62,798 nt of DNA from Alienimonas sp043951915 (lineage in GTDB: Bacteria; Planctomycetota; Planctomycetia; Planctomycetales; Planctomycetaceae): positions 1 to 62,798 of the forward strand of contig NZ_JBINJD010000010.1 in assembly GCF_043951915.1 (NCBI RefSeq), given 5' to 3'. Below, piece by piece: positions 25,423 to 34,866 of the stretch. The notes beneath the pieces were generated by a model that worked only from the letters and a program-made list of their open reading frames with translations, was not told the origin of the DNA and did no database searches. Both the position numbers and the translations under genes were made by a program. The stretch's first letter is position 1; every line of letters starts with the position of its first letter.

Positions 25423-26361
25423 ATGCACGAGTCGATCGACCTGTTCCTCCGGCACCTGCGGGTCGAGAAGCAAAGTTCCGAGCACACGGTGAAGGGCTAC
25501 AGCGAGGACTTCGACAGCCTGCTGGAGTTCCTCGAGGAAGCCTGCACCACGCTGCCGGCCCGCTCGGCGGCCCACCCGCGGGACCTCACCGTGGCCGTGC
25601 TGCGGGAGTACCTCGCCTACCTGCACGCCTGCGGTTACGCCAAGAGCACCGTCGCCCGCCGGCTGGCCTGCCTGCGGAGCTTCTTCCGGTTCCTTCAACG
25701 GCGGGGGGAGGTGAGCAGCAATCCCGCCAAGGCTCTCCGCACCCCCCGCACCGGCCGCAAGCTGCCGCACTTTCTCTCCGTCGAGCAGGCGGCGATCCTG
25801 CTCGAAACGCCCGACCCGGAGACGAAATCCGGCAAGCGGGACCGGGCGATGCTGGAAACGCTGTACTCCGCCGGCCTCCGCGTCGCGGAACTGGCCGGGC
25901 TGAACGTGGAGGACTGGGACCGCGACGCCGACGTGCTGCGGGTGCGAGGGAAGGGCAAGAAGGAGCGGATCAGCCCGATTGGCGAACACGCCGCGCGGGC
26001 CCTGGAGGCGTGGCTGGCCGTCCGCAGGCCGGCGGAGAAGGCCACGGCGGAGGACCGGGCCGCGATGTTCCTCAACCGATTCGGCGGCCGCCTGACGACC
26101 CGCAGCGTCGCCCGGATGCTCGACAAGCACATCCAGACCGCCGGCCTGGACGGCAAAACCAGCCCGCACACGTTGCGTCACAGCTTCGCCACGCACCTGC
26201 TGGACGGCGGGGCGGACCTGCGCAGCGTTCAGGAACTCCTCGGGCACGCCAACCTGACCACCACGCAGATCTACACGCACGTCTCCACCGCCCGCCTCAA
26301 GGAGACCTACGACGCCGCCCACCCGCACGCCCGCGGTCACGCCGACCGCCGCGTCCCGTAG
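25423..26361 (+). CDS. xerC: Tyrosine recombinase XerC/XerD
   Basis: 312 residues from the ATG at 25423. The N-terminal SAM-like core-binding domain is ESIDLFLRHLRVEKQSSEHTVKGY. The catalytic domain has the Arg in LYSAGLRVAELAGL, the Lys in VRGKGKKERISP, then HTLRHSFATHLLDGGADLRSVQELLGHANLTTTQIYTHV with the His/Arg/His and the nucleophile Tyr. Xer recombinases resolve chromosome dimers at dif. The chromosomal setting, full length and absence of phage genes nearby favour the housekeeping enzyme. Choosing between XerC and XerD is not possible from this sequence alone. The TAG stop lies in REPIN copy E. Confidence 0.93.
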   Translation: MHESIDLFLRHLRVEKQSSEHTVKGYSEDFDSLLEFLEEACTTLPARSAAHPRDLTVAVLREYLAYLHACGYAKSTVARRLACLRSFFRFLQRRGEVSSNPAKALRTPRTGRKLPHFLSVEQAAILLETPDPETKSGKRDRAMLETLYSAGLRVAELAGLNVEDWDRDADVLRVRGKGKKERISPIGEHAARALEAWLAVRRPAEKATAEDRAAMFLNRFGGRLTTRSVARMLDKHIQTAGLDGKTSPHTLRHSFATHLLDGGADLRSVQELLGHANLTTTQIYTHVSTARLKETYDAAHPHARGHADRRVP

Positions 26362-26450
26362 GGTCCGCTGTGCGGACCGACCTGAACCCCCTCAGCCGGA
26401 GAGCTCGGCCTCTCAGTCGGAGGGAACGCGGTCCGCACAGCGGACCCTAC
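26358..26450. repeat. REPIN-like inverted repeat pair, copy E
   Basis: The left arm starts GTAG at 26358 and the right arm ends CTAC at 26450; both have perfect GGTCCGC-TGT-GCGGACC hairpins. The spacer of about 48 nt holds a small GAGCTCGGCCTCTCAGTCGG stretch. The left TAG ends xerC after CCG. The right TAG on the minus strand ends the convergent LysM gene after TTG. Confidence 0.92.
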
Positions 26451-26980
26451 AAGCGGTCCGGAATCCGCAGCGTCATGCCGACGCGCAGGGCGTCCGGGTG
26501 CTCCAGCACGTCGCGGTTCGCCTCGTAGATCGCGTGATACTTGCGGTGACTGCCCAGCGTCCGCTCCGCGATGCCGGTGAGGGTGTCACCGGGGGCGACG
26601 GTGTAGGTCTGCGGTTCGGCGGGGGGGGGCGCTGGCTCCTCGGGGAACTCGTCGAGCGGCTCCGGAAACGGGGGGAGCGTCTCCGCGGACGCCAGCGGGG
26701 CCGCCGGCGGGAGGACCGGCGGCGGGCCGACGGCGGGCACCGGCAGCGGCGGCGGGCCGACGGGCGCCGCGGCGACGGCGGGGGGCGTCGCCGGAGGCGC
26801 CAGCCGCACGGGCGGCGGGGGCGGGGCCAGGTCCGGCGGGGCGTCGGCCGCGTCGGCGTCCGCTTCGACCCCGGCGAGGGCCGGATCGACGGCGGCCGGG
26901 TCGGCCCGGAAGCAGAACGCTCCCGCCACGCCCAGCGCCAGCAGGGAAAGCGACAGCCCGATGCGGAGGTCCCGGTTCAC
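26447..26980 (-). CDS. Membrane-anchored LysM domain protein
   Basis: 177 residues from a GTG at 26980. This start is chosen because the signal/anchor helix (LRIGLSLSLLALGVAGAFCF) begins immediately after it and the upstream in-frame sequence is Arg-rich. A long Pro/Ala linker (about residues 30-120) leads to a C-terminal LysM domain: TYTVAPGDTLTGIAERTLGSHRKYHAIYEANRDVLEHPDALRVGMTLRIP. LysM binds N-acetylglucosamine polymers such as peptidoglycan. The spacing GDTL...IA...G...Y..I...N is canonical. It is convergent with xerC and lies downstream of glgB on the same strand with a 151-bp gap. Confidence 0.85.
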   Translation of the reverse strand: MNRDLRIGLSLSLLALGVAGAFCFRADPAAVDPALAGVEADADAADAPPDLAPPPPPVRLAPPATPPAVAAAPVGPPPLPVPAVGPPPVLPPAAPLASAETLPPFPEPLDEFPEEPAPPPAEPQTYTVAPGDTLTGIAERTLGSHRKYHAIYEANRDVLEHPDALRVGMTLRIPDRL

Positions 26981-27131
26981 GGCGTTGCGGCGAAGGAGGA
27001 GCGGGGGCGCCCTCCTTGGTGCGCGACAGGTTCGCCTCCGACATCGACGCCCCCGCCGGTCGTCCGTCAGCCGATCGTCCGCGCGCGGCGCGAACGGTTC
27101 GGGCGCGGTCCGGCTGGCCGCGTCGTAACGA

Positions 27132-29045
27132 TTACCGGGACCGCTTGGCGTCGTTCGACGGCAACGCCTTGCCGTCGATCGATTTCGCCGGCCGCGGGGG
27201 GACCGCCTGACCGGTGAGGGCGTCAAACACGACCGCCCCCAACGGCGGCAGGCTGATCTGCACGCTGTGCTTGAAGCCGTGGGAGGGGATCTCCTCGCTG
27301 TAGACGCCCCCCTGATTGCCGACGTTCCCGCCCTCGTAAATGCCGGCGTCGCTGTTCAGAATTTCTTTGTAATACCCCGGGACCGGCACGCCGAGGCGGT
27401 AGTCCGGCCGGGGGACCGGGGTGAAATTGAACGCACAGAGCAACTGGGCGGAGCCGTCCGCCGTCTTGCGGAGGAACGCCAGCACACTGCGGGCGGCGTC
27501 GTCCCCGCTGATCCACTGAAAGCCGCGTTGGTCGCAGTCCGTGGCGTGCAGGGCGGGGCGGGTTCTATAGAGGTGGTTCAGGTCTCCGAGGAACCGCCGC
27601 ACGCCGTCGTGATACGGCTGGCCCTCCAGAGCCCAGTCCAGTTGGGCGTCGTGGTTCCACTCGGTCCACTGGGCCAGTTCGCCGCCCATGAACATGAGCT
27701 TCTTGCCCGGGTTGAGCCACTGGCAGGCGAGGAGCAGCCGCAGGTTGGCGAACTTCTGCCAGACGTCGCCCGGCATTTTATTCAGCAGCGAGCCCTTGCC
27801 GTGCACGACCTCGTCGTGCGACAGCGGCAGCATGTAGTTCTCGCTGAACTGATAGACGCTGCGGAACGTCAGCTCGCCCTGATGATAGCTGCGATACAGC
27901 GGCTCCCGCTCGAAGTAGCGGAGGGTGTCGTTCATCCACCCCATGTCCCACTTGAAACTGAAGCCGAGCCCGCCGTTGTAGGTCGGGTGGCTCACGCCGC
28001 CCCAACTGGTGCTCTCCTCGGCGATCGTCATCACGCCGGGGAAATCGCGGTGCAGTTCGACGTTCAGTTCCTTGAGGAAGTCGATCGCCTCCAGGTTTTC
28101 GCGGCCGCCGTATTTATTGGGCACCCACTCGCCGGCCTTGCGGCTGTAGTCGAGGTAGAGCATCGACGCCACCGCGTCGACCCGCAGGCCGTCGACGTGA
28201 TATTTCTCGATCCAGAACCGGGCGCTGGCGGTCAGGAACCGCCGCACCTCGTCCCGGCCGTAATTGAAGATCAACGTGTTCCAGTCCGGGTGATAACCCT
28301 GACGGGGGTCGGCGTGCTCGTAGAGGCAGGTGCCGTCGAACCGGGCGAGGCTGTGGGCGTCCGTGGGGAAGTGGGCCGGCACCCAGTCGATGATCACCCC
28401 GATGCCGCGCTGGTGGCACGTGTCGACGAAGTGCATGAAGTCGTCCGGCGTGCCGAAGCGGCTCGTCGGGGCGAAGTAGCCGGTCGCCTGATACCCCCAG
28501 GACCCGTCGAACGGGAACTCCGTGATCGGCATCAGCTCCAGGTGGGTGAACCCGTACTGCTCCGCGTGATCGCAGAGGGCCTCGGCGAGTTCGTGATAGC
28601 TGAAGTACCGCCGCCCGTCAGCCGGGCGCCGCCAACTGCCCAGGTGCACCTCGTAGACGCTCACCGGGGCCTTGAGCCAGTCGGTGTCGCGGCGGTGGTC
28701 GATCCAGGCGGCGTCCTCCCAGCGGTGGCGGGAGAGATCCCAGCAAACGCTCGCCGTCTGCGGGGGGTGCTCCGCGTGGAAGGCGAACGGGTCGCTCTTC
28801 TCCAGCAACTCGCCGGTGCGGGTGCGGATGGCGAACTTGTAGCGGTCCCCGCGGCCGAAGCCGGGGACGAAGCCCTCCCACACGCCGCTGGAACTGCCCC
28901 ACAGTTCGTCCGAGCCCGCGTTCCACCCGTTGCCGTCGCAAATCACGCTGACGGACTCGGCGTTCGGGGCCCAGACGGCGAAGCGGGTGCCGGCGACCCC
29001 GTCGCGTTCCTCGGGGTGGGCGCCGAGGTGGTCGTACAGGGCCAT
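27132..29045 (-). CDS. glgB: 1,4-alpha-glucan branching enzyme (GH13)
   Basis: 637 residues from the ATG at 29045. It starts MALYDHLGAHPEERDGVAGTRFAVWAPNA, the CBM48 domain, without the longer N-terminal module of E. coli GlgB. The GH13 barrel shows GVIIDWVPAHFP, the nucleophile Asp in GLRVDAVASMLYLDYSR, the acid/base Glu in VMTIAEEST and the transition-state Asp in LSHDEVVHGKGSLL. The all-beta C-terminal domain has FNFTPVPRPDYRLGVP. The enzyme introduces alpha-1,6 branches into glycogen. No other glycogen genes lie nearby. Confidence 0.97.
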   Translation of the reverse strand: MALYDHLGAHPEERDGVAGTRFAVWAPNAESVSVICDGNGWNAGSDELWGSSSGVWEGFVPGFGRGDRYKFAIRTRTGELLEKSDPFAFHAEHPPQTASVCWDLSRHRWEDAAWIDHRRDTDWLKAPVSVYEVHLGSWRRPADGRRYFSYHELAEALCDHAEQYGFTHLELMPITEFPFDGSWGYQATGYFAPTSRFGTPDDFMHFVDTCHQRGIGVIIDWVPAHFPTDAHSLARFDGTCLYEHADPRQGYHPDWNTLIFNYGRDEVRRFLTASARFWIEKYHVDGLRVDAVASMLYLDYSRKAGEWVPNKYGGRENLEAIDFLKELNVELHRDFPGVMTIAEESTSWGGVSHPTYNGGLGFSFKWDMGWMNDTLRYFEREPLYRSYHQGELTFRSVYQFSENYMLPLSHDEVVHGKGSLLNKMPGDVWQKFANLRLLLACQWLNPGKKLMFMGGELAQWTEWNHDAQLDWALEGQPYHDGVRRFLGDLNHLYRTRPALHATDCDQRGFQWISGDDAARSVLAFLRKTADGSAQLLCAFNFTPVPRPDYRLGVPVPGYYKEILNSDAGIYEGGNVGNQGGVYSEEIPSHGFKHSVQISLPPLGAVVFDALTGQAVPPRPAKSIDGKALPSNDAKRSR

Positions 29046-29266
29046 GCGGAGGCGGCCGGGGGATTCGGGGAGAAGCGGGACGGGGCGAGGACCGTACCGC
29101 CCGCCGCTTCGCCCCCGCAACCGCCGCCCCCGTTCCGAACCGCCCGAACCCCGCTCGGGGCGAGCCCCGCCGGTCCCAATTCACCCACCCGGACCCGGGC
29201 CGGACCCGGGAGCGGCCCCGCGGAAGGACTCCCCGGCGCGAGCCCGCACGCCGGTCGGGCGGCGCC

Positions 29267-30121
29267 TCAGCCGGAGAACGCCCGAAAAATGCTCCGCCGC
29301 CACGGCGGGGACGGCTTCGACGGCGGGACGTCGTCCTCGTCGTCGTCGGGCTCCGCCTCCGCCAGCCGCGAGGCGGCCGGCCGGTCGTCCTCGTCCTCCG
29401 CGTTGGAGGGGGCGTAGCGGTCGGTCACCGGCTCGGTGAAGTGATCCGCGGCGGCTTCGAAGTCCACCGACCGCGGTTCGTCGTCCTCGTCGTCCTCGGC
29501 GAAAAACGAGACGACGTTCCGCGGTTCCGGCGGGCGGGGCGGCGCCGCCTCGGGCACGATTTTGGTCGCGGCGACGGCCGGCGGCGCCGGAGCGGGGGGG
29601 GCCTTCGGCTCCTCGGCCTTCGGCGGCTCGGCCACCACGACCGGGCGCGGCGGGGGCGGGGCGAGGTGCTGCCAACTGCCGCGGGCGGCCCCGGCGCCGT
29701 CGGACGCCTCCGTCCCCGGACGTTTCGTCGCGGCGCCGTCCTTCGCGGCGGGACCGGCGGCGGTCGATCGGGCCGGCGGGGCCTCCGGGCGGTGGACGAA
29801 GGGCTTCGGCGAGAGGTCTTCCGCGTCGGCGTCGTCGGTCGGGGGCGGCAGCGGGGGCAGGCCGGCGTCCAGGCGGGCGAACCGGTCGTGCACCACGACC
29901 TCCCGATCGCCCTCCTCGTCCAGCAGCGTGCGGGTGCCGTCGGAGAGCACCGCCCGCAGGAACGGGCGGCGGGCGGCGTCGCCGTCGGGCTCCGGCACGC
30001 CGGCGCCGACCTCGTAGGACGCGACTTCGCCCTCCTCGCGCCCGGCGGCCCCGGCGTCGGCAGCCCCGTCGCGGGGCTCCCCGTTCTCCTGAGAACGCTG
30101 GGGGGGGCGGTCCGCGGCCAT
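29267..30121 (-). CDS. Disordered Pro/Ala/Asp-rich protein, unknown function
   Basis: 284 residues from the ATG at 30121. One short folded-looking segment at about residues 50-90 (RRPFLRAVLSDGTRTLLDEEGDREVVVHDRFARLDAGLPPLP) is embedded in long Pro/Ala/Glu stretches, with acidic runs (EDDEDDEPRS, PDDDEDDVPPS) near the C-terminus. The end is WRRSIFRAFSG. There is no signal peptide or clear membrane helix. It has the look of a scaffold or surface-linked disordered protein; no family is recognised. It is divergent from phoH and upstream of glgB on the same strand. Confidence 0.65.
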   Translation of the reverse strand: MAADRPPQRSQENGEPRDGAADAGAAGREEGEVASYEVGAGVPEPDGDAARRPFLRAVLSDGTRTLLDEEGDREVVVHDRFARLDAGLPPLPPPTDDADAEDLSPKPFVHRPEAPPARSTAAGPAAKDGAATKRPGTEASDGAGAARGSWQHLAPPPPRPVVVAEPPKAEEPKAPPAPAPPAVAATKIVPEAAPPRPPEPRNVVSFFAEDDEDDEPRSVDFEAAADHFTEPVTDRYAPSNAEDEDDRPAASRLAEAEPDDDEDDVPPSKPSPPWRRSIFRAFSG

Positions 30122-30455
30122 GTTGGGCGGGAGCAAGGGGAAAGCGGGGAACCGCCCCATCTTAGCGGGCGATCTCCCTGTTCCCATCGTCCGTTCGGAC
30201 CGGCGCCTTGAGCGCGACCCCTATCGTCGCTCAGGTCGGTCCCGCTTTTCCCCGCGGCGGAGCGGCCTACCATCAGGCCCCGAGACTCCGTTCACCGACG
30301 TCACAGGTCGCCCCGCCGGCGCCGCGTCCCCGCGGCGCCCCGGGGCCGATCCCGTCGGCGGTCGCCGGCTCGGGCGAACCCGCGTCACCCCCACGGCGTC
30401 CTTCCCCTCCCCGTCCTCCCGTCAGGCCCGCCGACCCCGTCGGCCGCAACGCATC
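30122..30455. other. Intergenic gap upstream of phoH
   Basis: 334 bp between a divergent pair of genes. The phoH reading frame is open through this gap, but the translation is Arg/Pro-rich and lacks family similarity, so it is treated as noncoding. A small inverted motif GAGCG...CGCTC lies at about 30210-30235. I find no convincing -35/-10 pair. Confidence 0.4.
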
Positions 30456-31499
30456 GTGTCCGAAGCCGTCCTCCGGTTCCCCGACCCGGATCAGGTCCGC
30501 GTGGTCTTCGGCCACCGGGACCGCCACCTGCGCAAGGTGCGTGACGAACTCGGCCTCTCCGCCGTGCTGCGGGGCGAAGAGCTGCGGCTCCGCGGCGACC
30601 GGGAGCAGGTCCGTCACGGCAAGGCGGTGTTCGAGGAACTCGCCCGGTTGGCCCGCCGCGGCGGCCGCGTCGAGACCGCGGACGTCTCCCGGGCTCTCGC
30701 CGGCGAGTTCTCCCGCCCCTTCGACCCCGTGGAGGACGGCCCCGGCGATCGCTCCGCCCTCCCCCCCGCGTCGGCGTCGCCGTTCGCCGGCCCGCTCCCG
30801 GATCGTTCCGCCTCGACGAACGGCGACGGCGACGGGAGCGGCGTCTCCCTCTACGAGAAAAGCCGCGAGGTGAAGCCCCGCAGCGCGGGGCAGGCGGCGT
30901 ACATCGAGGCGATCCAACAGAAGGATCTCGTGTTCTGCACCGGCCCGGCCGGCTGCGGGAAGACCTACCTCGCCGTGGCGATGGCCATTCACGCCCTGCG
31001 GACCGACCGCGTTCGCAAGATCGTGCTGGCCCGCCCCGCGGTGGAGGCCGGCGAGAAGCTCGGCTTTCTGCCCGGCGACATGCTCGCCAAGGTGAACCCC
31101 TACCTCCGCCCGCTGCTGGACGCTCTGAACGATATGCTCGATTACGAGCAGGTCCGCCGGTACATGGCGAAGGACATGATCGAGGTCGTCCCGCTCGCCT
31201 TCATGCGGGGCCGGACGCTGAATTCCACGTTCATGATCCTGGACGAGGCCCAGAACACGACCGTCACCCAGATGAAGATGTTCCTCACCCGCATGGGCGA
31301 GGAATCGAAAATCGTGGTCACCGGCGACGTGACGCAGCTCGACCTGCCCGACGACGTGCCCAGCGGCCTGAAGGACGCCGTGGGGCGGTTGTCGAAGGTG
31401 GAGGGCGTCGGCGTGGCGAACCTCGGCCGGGCGGATATCGTGCGGCACAAGCTCGTCCGCGACATCGTTCAGGCCTACGACGAAGACGCGCACGGCTGA
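30456..31499 (+). CDS. phoH: PhoH-family ATPase
   Basis: 347 residues from a GTG at 30456 (SEAVLRFPDPDQVRVVFGHRDRHLRKVRDELGL). The N-terminal region contains the KH-like segment usual in PhoH. The P-loop domain has FCTGPAGCGKTYLAVAMAI, VLARPAVEAGEKLGFLPGD and Walker B TFMILDEAQNTT, then VVTGDVTQLDLP. PhoH proteins are ribonucleotide-binding ATPases linked to RNA metabolism. It heads the run phoH, HD phosphohydrolase, ybeY, CorC-like, a gene order shared by many bacteria, and this supports an RNA/ribosome quality role. The insert at residues 105-130 is Gly/Asp-rich and variable. Confidence 0.93.
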   Translation: MSEAVLRFPDPDQVRVVFGHRDRHLRKVRDELGLSAVLRGEELRLRGDREQVRHGKAVFEELARLARRGGRVETADVSRALAGEFSRPFDPVEDGPGDRSALPPASASPFAGPLPDRSASTNGDGDGSGVSLYEKSREVKPRSAGQAAYIEAIQQKDLVFCTGPAGCGKTYLAVAMAIHALRTDRVRKIVLARPAVEAGEKLGFLPGDMLAKVNPYLRPLLDALNDMLDYEQVRRYMAKDMIEVVPLAFMRGRTLNSTFMILDEAQNTTVTQMKMFLTRMGEESKIVVTGDVTQLDLPDDVPSGLKDAVGRLSKVEGVGVANLGRADIVRHKLVRDIVQAYDEDAHG

Positions 31500-31708
31500 C
31501 GCCGCCCCGTCGTCCCGTCCCCCGGGGCGAAGCTCCCTCGGCCGTGCCGCCCGCCGGTCCGTCGTGCCGGTCCGTCGTGCCGAACGGGGCGGGTTTGCCG
31601 CCTCGGGGGGATCGGGTCGAGCGTCCGGGGCGGGACGGGTTCGCCCCGACGGTCGCCTCGGGGGTAGCATTCCCGCAGGTCCTCCCCCCTCCGGCGCCCG
31701 CCCCCGGC

Positions 31709-34216
31709 GTGAACGTCCCGTTTCTCACCCGCAGCAAGCCGTCCCGGGGCGGGGCGCCCGCCGGCCGTTTGCTGACGGCGAAACCCCCCTCGGCCCGGCC
31801 CGGAACGCGCGGCGGGAGCGGGGCCGGCGGGAGCAAATCCTCCGGGCGGTCCCGCTCCTCCTCGTCGAAGAGCCGCGGCGGCCGCAGCGGTTCGGGGAAG
31901 TCCCCCCCGGCGGAGACGTGGCGGGACGCCCTGCTGACCCGCCGCGGGGCGGCGGCCCGGCTGCTGATGGCGGCGGCGGCCTGCGCGGCGTTGGTCGTCG
32001 CCGTGCAGGGCTGGGAACCCACTCGGCAGACCCGCCTGGGCGACTTCGCCGGGGACGGTATCGCCGCCCGGGTGCCGTTCGAGGTGGAAGACAGCATTCA
32101 GACCGAGAGCCGCCGGGCGACCGCCCGGGCCGCGGTCCCGCCGATCTTCCGCAACGACCCCTCCAAACTGGCGGGGCTCGACGCCCTGTTCAGCCGGCAG
32201 CTCAAGACGTTGGCCTCCTCCGAGAGCTGGGATCAGGTCCCGGCGCCCGCCCGGGCCGCGTTCGGTCTGGCGGTGTCGGAGGCCGGCGAGAACCGGGAGG
32301 CCGCCGAAACCGCCGCCCGCAACCAGTTCGGCACGTTCCGCAGCGTGCTGCTGGGGCTCCCCGTCGAAAGCGCCGACGATCGCCCCGCGGCCCCGGAACG
32401 GCTCGAGGTCCTCACGCGGGAACTGCGTCCCCTGTTGCAGGCGCTGGGGCAGATCGGCACGTTGAACGAGGAGGCCCTGCGGGCGAACGACCTGGCGGAC
32501 GACACGTTCATCCTCGCCCTGGACCCCGGGGAGCGGGCCCCCCCGCCGGAGACGCTCTCCGAAGCGGCGGTGCCCGCGCAGCAGCACACGATCGACTGGC
32601 TGCTCACGCAGTCGGAGAGCCTGGACGTCGCCTGGAACGCCGCCCCGGGGCTCTCCGCGCTGCGGGCGCCGGTGGAGCGGTGGTTGATCCGATCGGTGCC
32701 GGCGTCGCTGACGGCGGACCCGGCGGCGACGGAGGAGGCGAAGCTCGCCGCCGAACGGGCCGTCCCGCCGGCCGTCACGCTGTTCGTCCGCGGGCAGATT
32801 CTCGTGCCGCCCGGCGAGGTGATCGACGGCGATGCCGCCAACCTGCTCGCCGAGGAACACGCCGCCCTGGTGGAACTGGCGGGGCTGGAGGCCCGGCTGA
32901 CCCGGGCGGCCGTCGTCGCCGGCGTGCTGGCCGTCATCGCCGGGCTGATCGGGGCGTTCATCCAGCGGAACGAACCGCGGCTGATCGTCGATCCCGGCCG
33001 GCTGGCCTCCTATCTGGCCCTGATCGTCGCCGCGGTGGCTCTCGGGCGGTGGCTCTCCTTCGACCCCTGGCGGGCGGAGGCCGTGCCCGTGCTGGCCTGC
33101 GCGATGACCTTCGCCGTCGCCTACAACCAGTGGCTCGCCGGGCTGACCGGGCTGGCCGTCAGCGCGATCGTGGTGTTCAGCACGACGGCGGACCTCGGCC
33201 ACCTGCTGGTGCTCAGCAGCGCGGCGGCGGCGGCGGTGCTGCCGCTGTCGCGGGTGCCCAGCCGCTCGACCGTCATCGGCGTGGGCTTTTTCGCGGCTGG
33301 CGTCTACTTGACGGTCAGCGTGTGCGTGGGGCTGATCGAACGCCAACCGTTCGTCGCCGACCTGCCGGACTCCTGGGCCGTCGCCCACCCGGCGCTGATG
33401 AACGGCCTCCGCGGGGCCGGGTGGTGTCTGCTGGCCGGATATTTCGTCGCCGGGTCGCTGCCGTTCATCGAGCGCAGCTTCGGCGTGGTGACGGACATCT
33501 CCCTGCTGGAGATGAGCGACGTCTCCCACCCGCTGCTCCAGGACCTCGTGCGGCGGGCGCCGGGCACCTACAACCACAGCATCGCCATGGCCACGATCGG
33601 CGAGACCGCCGCCGACGCCATCGGCGCCAACGGACTGCTGCTCCGCGTCGCGGCCTACTACCACGACGTGGGCAAGATGCTCAAACCGCATTACTTCATC
33701 GAGAACCAGACCGCCGAGGACCGCGGCCGGCACGACGAACTGGCCCCGGCGATGAGCACCCTGATCATCATCGGCCACGTCCGCGACGGCGTGGACCTCG
33801 CCCGCCAGCACGGCCTGCCGCAGCGGATCATCGACTTCATCGAGCAGCACCACGGCACCACGCTGGTCAAATACTTCTACCACGAGGCCGGCAAGCGGGC
33901 CGAAAGCGAACCGGGCCACGAGGGCGACGCCGAGGAGAGCGCCTTCCGCTACCCCGGCCCCAAACCGCAGACTCGCGAGGCCGGCGTGATGATGCTGGCC
34001 GACGCCGTCGAGAGCGCCACCCGCAGCCTGTCGGAGCCCACGCCCGGCCGGATCGAAAATTTGGTCAAGTCCATCACGATGGACCGCCTGCTGGACGGGC
34101 AGTTCGACGAAAGCTCCCTCACGTTGCGGGAGATCCGCATCGTGGAGGAATCGCTGGTGAAAAGCCTGATCGGCATGCACCACGGCCGCATCAAGTACCC
34201 GGACCAGAAGGACTGA
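31709..34216 (+). CDS. 7TM HD-domain phosphohydrolase (PgpH/YqfF type)
   Basis: About 835 residues from the GTG at 31709; a GTG at 31544 in the same frame would lengthen it by 55. A Ser/Arg/Lys-rich cytoplasmic tail precedes the first membrane helix (LLMAAAACAALVVAV). Next comes the extracytoplasmic 7TMR-HDED-like domain (about 110-390), then a group of six or seven helices (about 395-590), and the HD domain with GTYNHSIAMATIGE, VAAYYHDVGKMLKPHYF and IIIGHVRDGVDLARQHGLPQRIIDFIEQHHGT. In Listeria PgpH this class degrades c-di-AMP. Whether this organism makes c-di-AMP is not shown here. It sits between phoH and ybeY as in Firmicutes. Confidence 0.88.
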   Translation: MNVPFLTRSKPSRGGAPAGRLLTAKPPSARPGTRGGSGAGGSKSSGRSRSSSSKSRGGRSGSGKSPPAETWRDALLTRRGAAARLLMAAAACAALVVAVQGWEPTRQTRLGDFAGDGIAARVPFEVEDSIQTESRRATARAAVPPIFRNDPSKLAGLDALFSRQLKTLASSESWDQVPAPARAAFGLAVSEAGENREAAETAARNQFGTFRSVLLGLPVESADDRPAAPERLEVLTRELRPLLQALGQIGTLNEEALRANDLADDTFILALDPGERAPPPETLSEAAVPAQQHTIDWLLTQSESLDVAWNAAPGLSALRAPVERWLIRSVPASLTADPAATEEAKLAAERAVPPAVTLFVRGQILVPPGEVIDGDAANLLAEEHAALVELAGLEARLTRAAVVAGVLAVIAGLIGAFIQRNEPRLIVDPGRLASYLALIVAAVALGRWLSFDPWRAEAVPVLACAMTFAVAYNQWLAGLTGLAVSAIVVFSTTADLGHLLVLSSAAAAAVLPLSRVPSRSTVIGVGFFAAGVYLTVSVCVGLIERQPFVADLPDSWAVAHPALMNGLRGAGWCLLAGYFVAGSLPFIERSFGVVTDISLLEMSDVSHPLLQDLVRRAPGTYNHSIAMATIGETAADAIGANGLLLRVAAYYHDVGKMLKPHYFIENQTAEDRGRHDELAPAMSTLIIIGHVRDGVDLARQHGLPQRIIDFIEQHHGTTLVKYFYHEAGKRAESEPGHEGDAEESAFRYPGPKPQTREAGVMMLADAVESATRSLSEPTPGRIENLVKSITMDRLLDGQFDESSLTLREIRIVEESLVKSLIGMHHGRIKYPDQKD

Positions 34217-34254
34217 GGCGCCCGGCCGACCGCCGCCCCCGCGCCCCCGCATTG

Positions 34255-34833
34255 ATGAGCGACCGCCTGATCTCCGTCGCCCCCCGGGACGAAACCGGCA
34301 CGCTCTCCGCCGCGGACCTGGAGCGGCTGTGCGACGCGGCCGGGGCGGCGCTGGACCTGTGCGGGGTCTCCCACGCGGCGATCGACCTGGCGATCGTCGG
34401 CGACGAGGCGATGCACGCCCTCAACCGCCGCTGGCTGGACCACGACTACCCCACCGACGTGCTGAGCTTCCTGCTGGAGGAGGGCGGGGGGATTGACGAA
34501 ACGGACGGCGGCGGCTGGGCGGTCGCCCCGCGGGAGGGCCAGATCATCGTGAACCCGGACTACGCCGCCCGGGAGGCCGCCGGGCACGACTGGCCCGTGC
34601 AGGGGGCGCCGGGGCACGAACTGTCCGCCAGCCTGCGGGAACTGATGCTCTACGTCGCCCACGGCACGCTGCACGTCTGCGGGTACGACGACCAGACGGA
34701 CGCCCAGCGGGCCGTGATGCGCTCCGCCGAGGCCCGGGCGCTGGCGGCCTGCGGCGTCGCGGTCCCTCCCGGACACGCCGGTCCCGTCGGACACGGCGGT
34801 TCGGGCGTATCCGGCGGGGAGCGCTCCGGCTAG
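34255..34833 (+). CDS. ybeY: Endoribonuclease YbeY
   Basis: 192 residues from the ATG at 34255. The zinc motif HGTLHVCGYDD near residue 140 is diagnostic, as are LNRRWLDHDYPTDVLSF and EGQIIVNPDYA. YbeY acts in 16S rRNA 3'-end maturation and 70S ribosome quality control. The segment between the DYPTDVLSF and GQIIVN motifs is longer than usual (Gly-rich), and a Gly/Pro/His-rich tail of about 25 residues extends beyond the normal C-terminus. It lies 38 bp after the HD gene and 33 bp before the CorC-like gene, consistent with one operon. Confidence 0.95.
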   Translation: MSDRLISVAPRDETGTLSAADLERLCDAAGAALDLCGVSHAAIDLAIVGDEAMHALNRRWLDHDYPTDVLSFLLEEGGGIDETDGGGWAVAPREGQIIVNPDYAAREAAGHDWPVQGAPGHELSASLRELMLYVAHGTLHVCGYDDQTDAQRAVMRSAEARALAACGVAVPPGHAGPVGHGGSGVSGGERSG

Positions 34834-34866
34834 ACTGCCGGCCCGCTCTTTCCTCCACCGAGGTCC

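Noticed and set aside
25423..26361. XerC as a phage or integron integrase
   Set aside because: It has full Xer motifs, lies in a housekeeping context and has no attachment sites, cassettes or phage genes around it.
31544..31708. Extended N-terminus of the HD phosphohydrolase from an upstream GTG
   Set aside because: The extra residues are Pro/Arg-rich without family similarity; the later GTG is preferred, though not proven.
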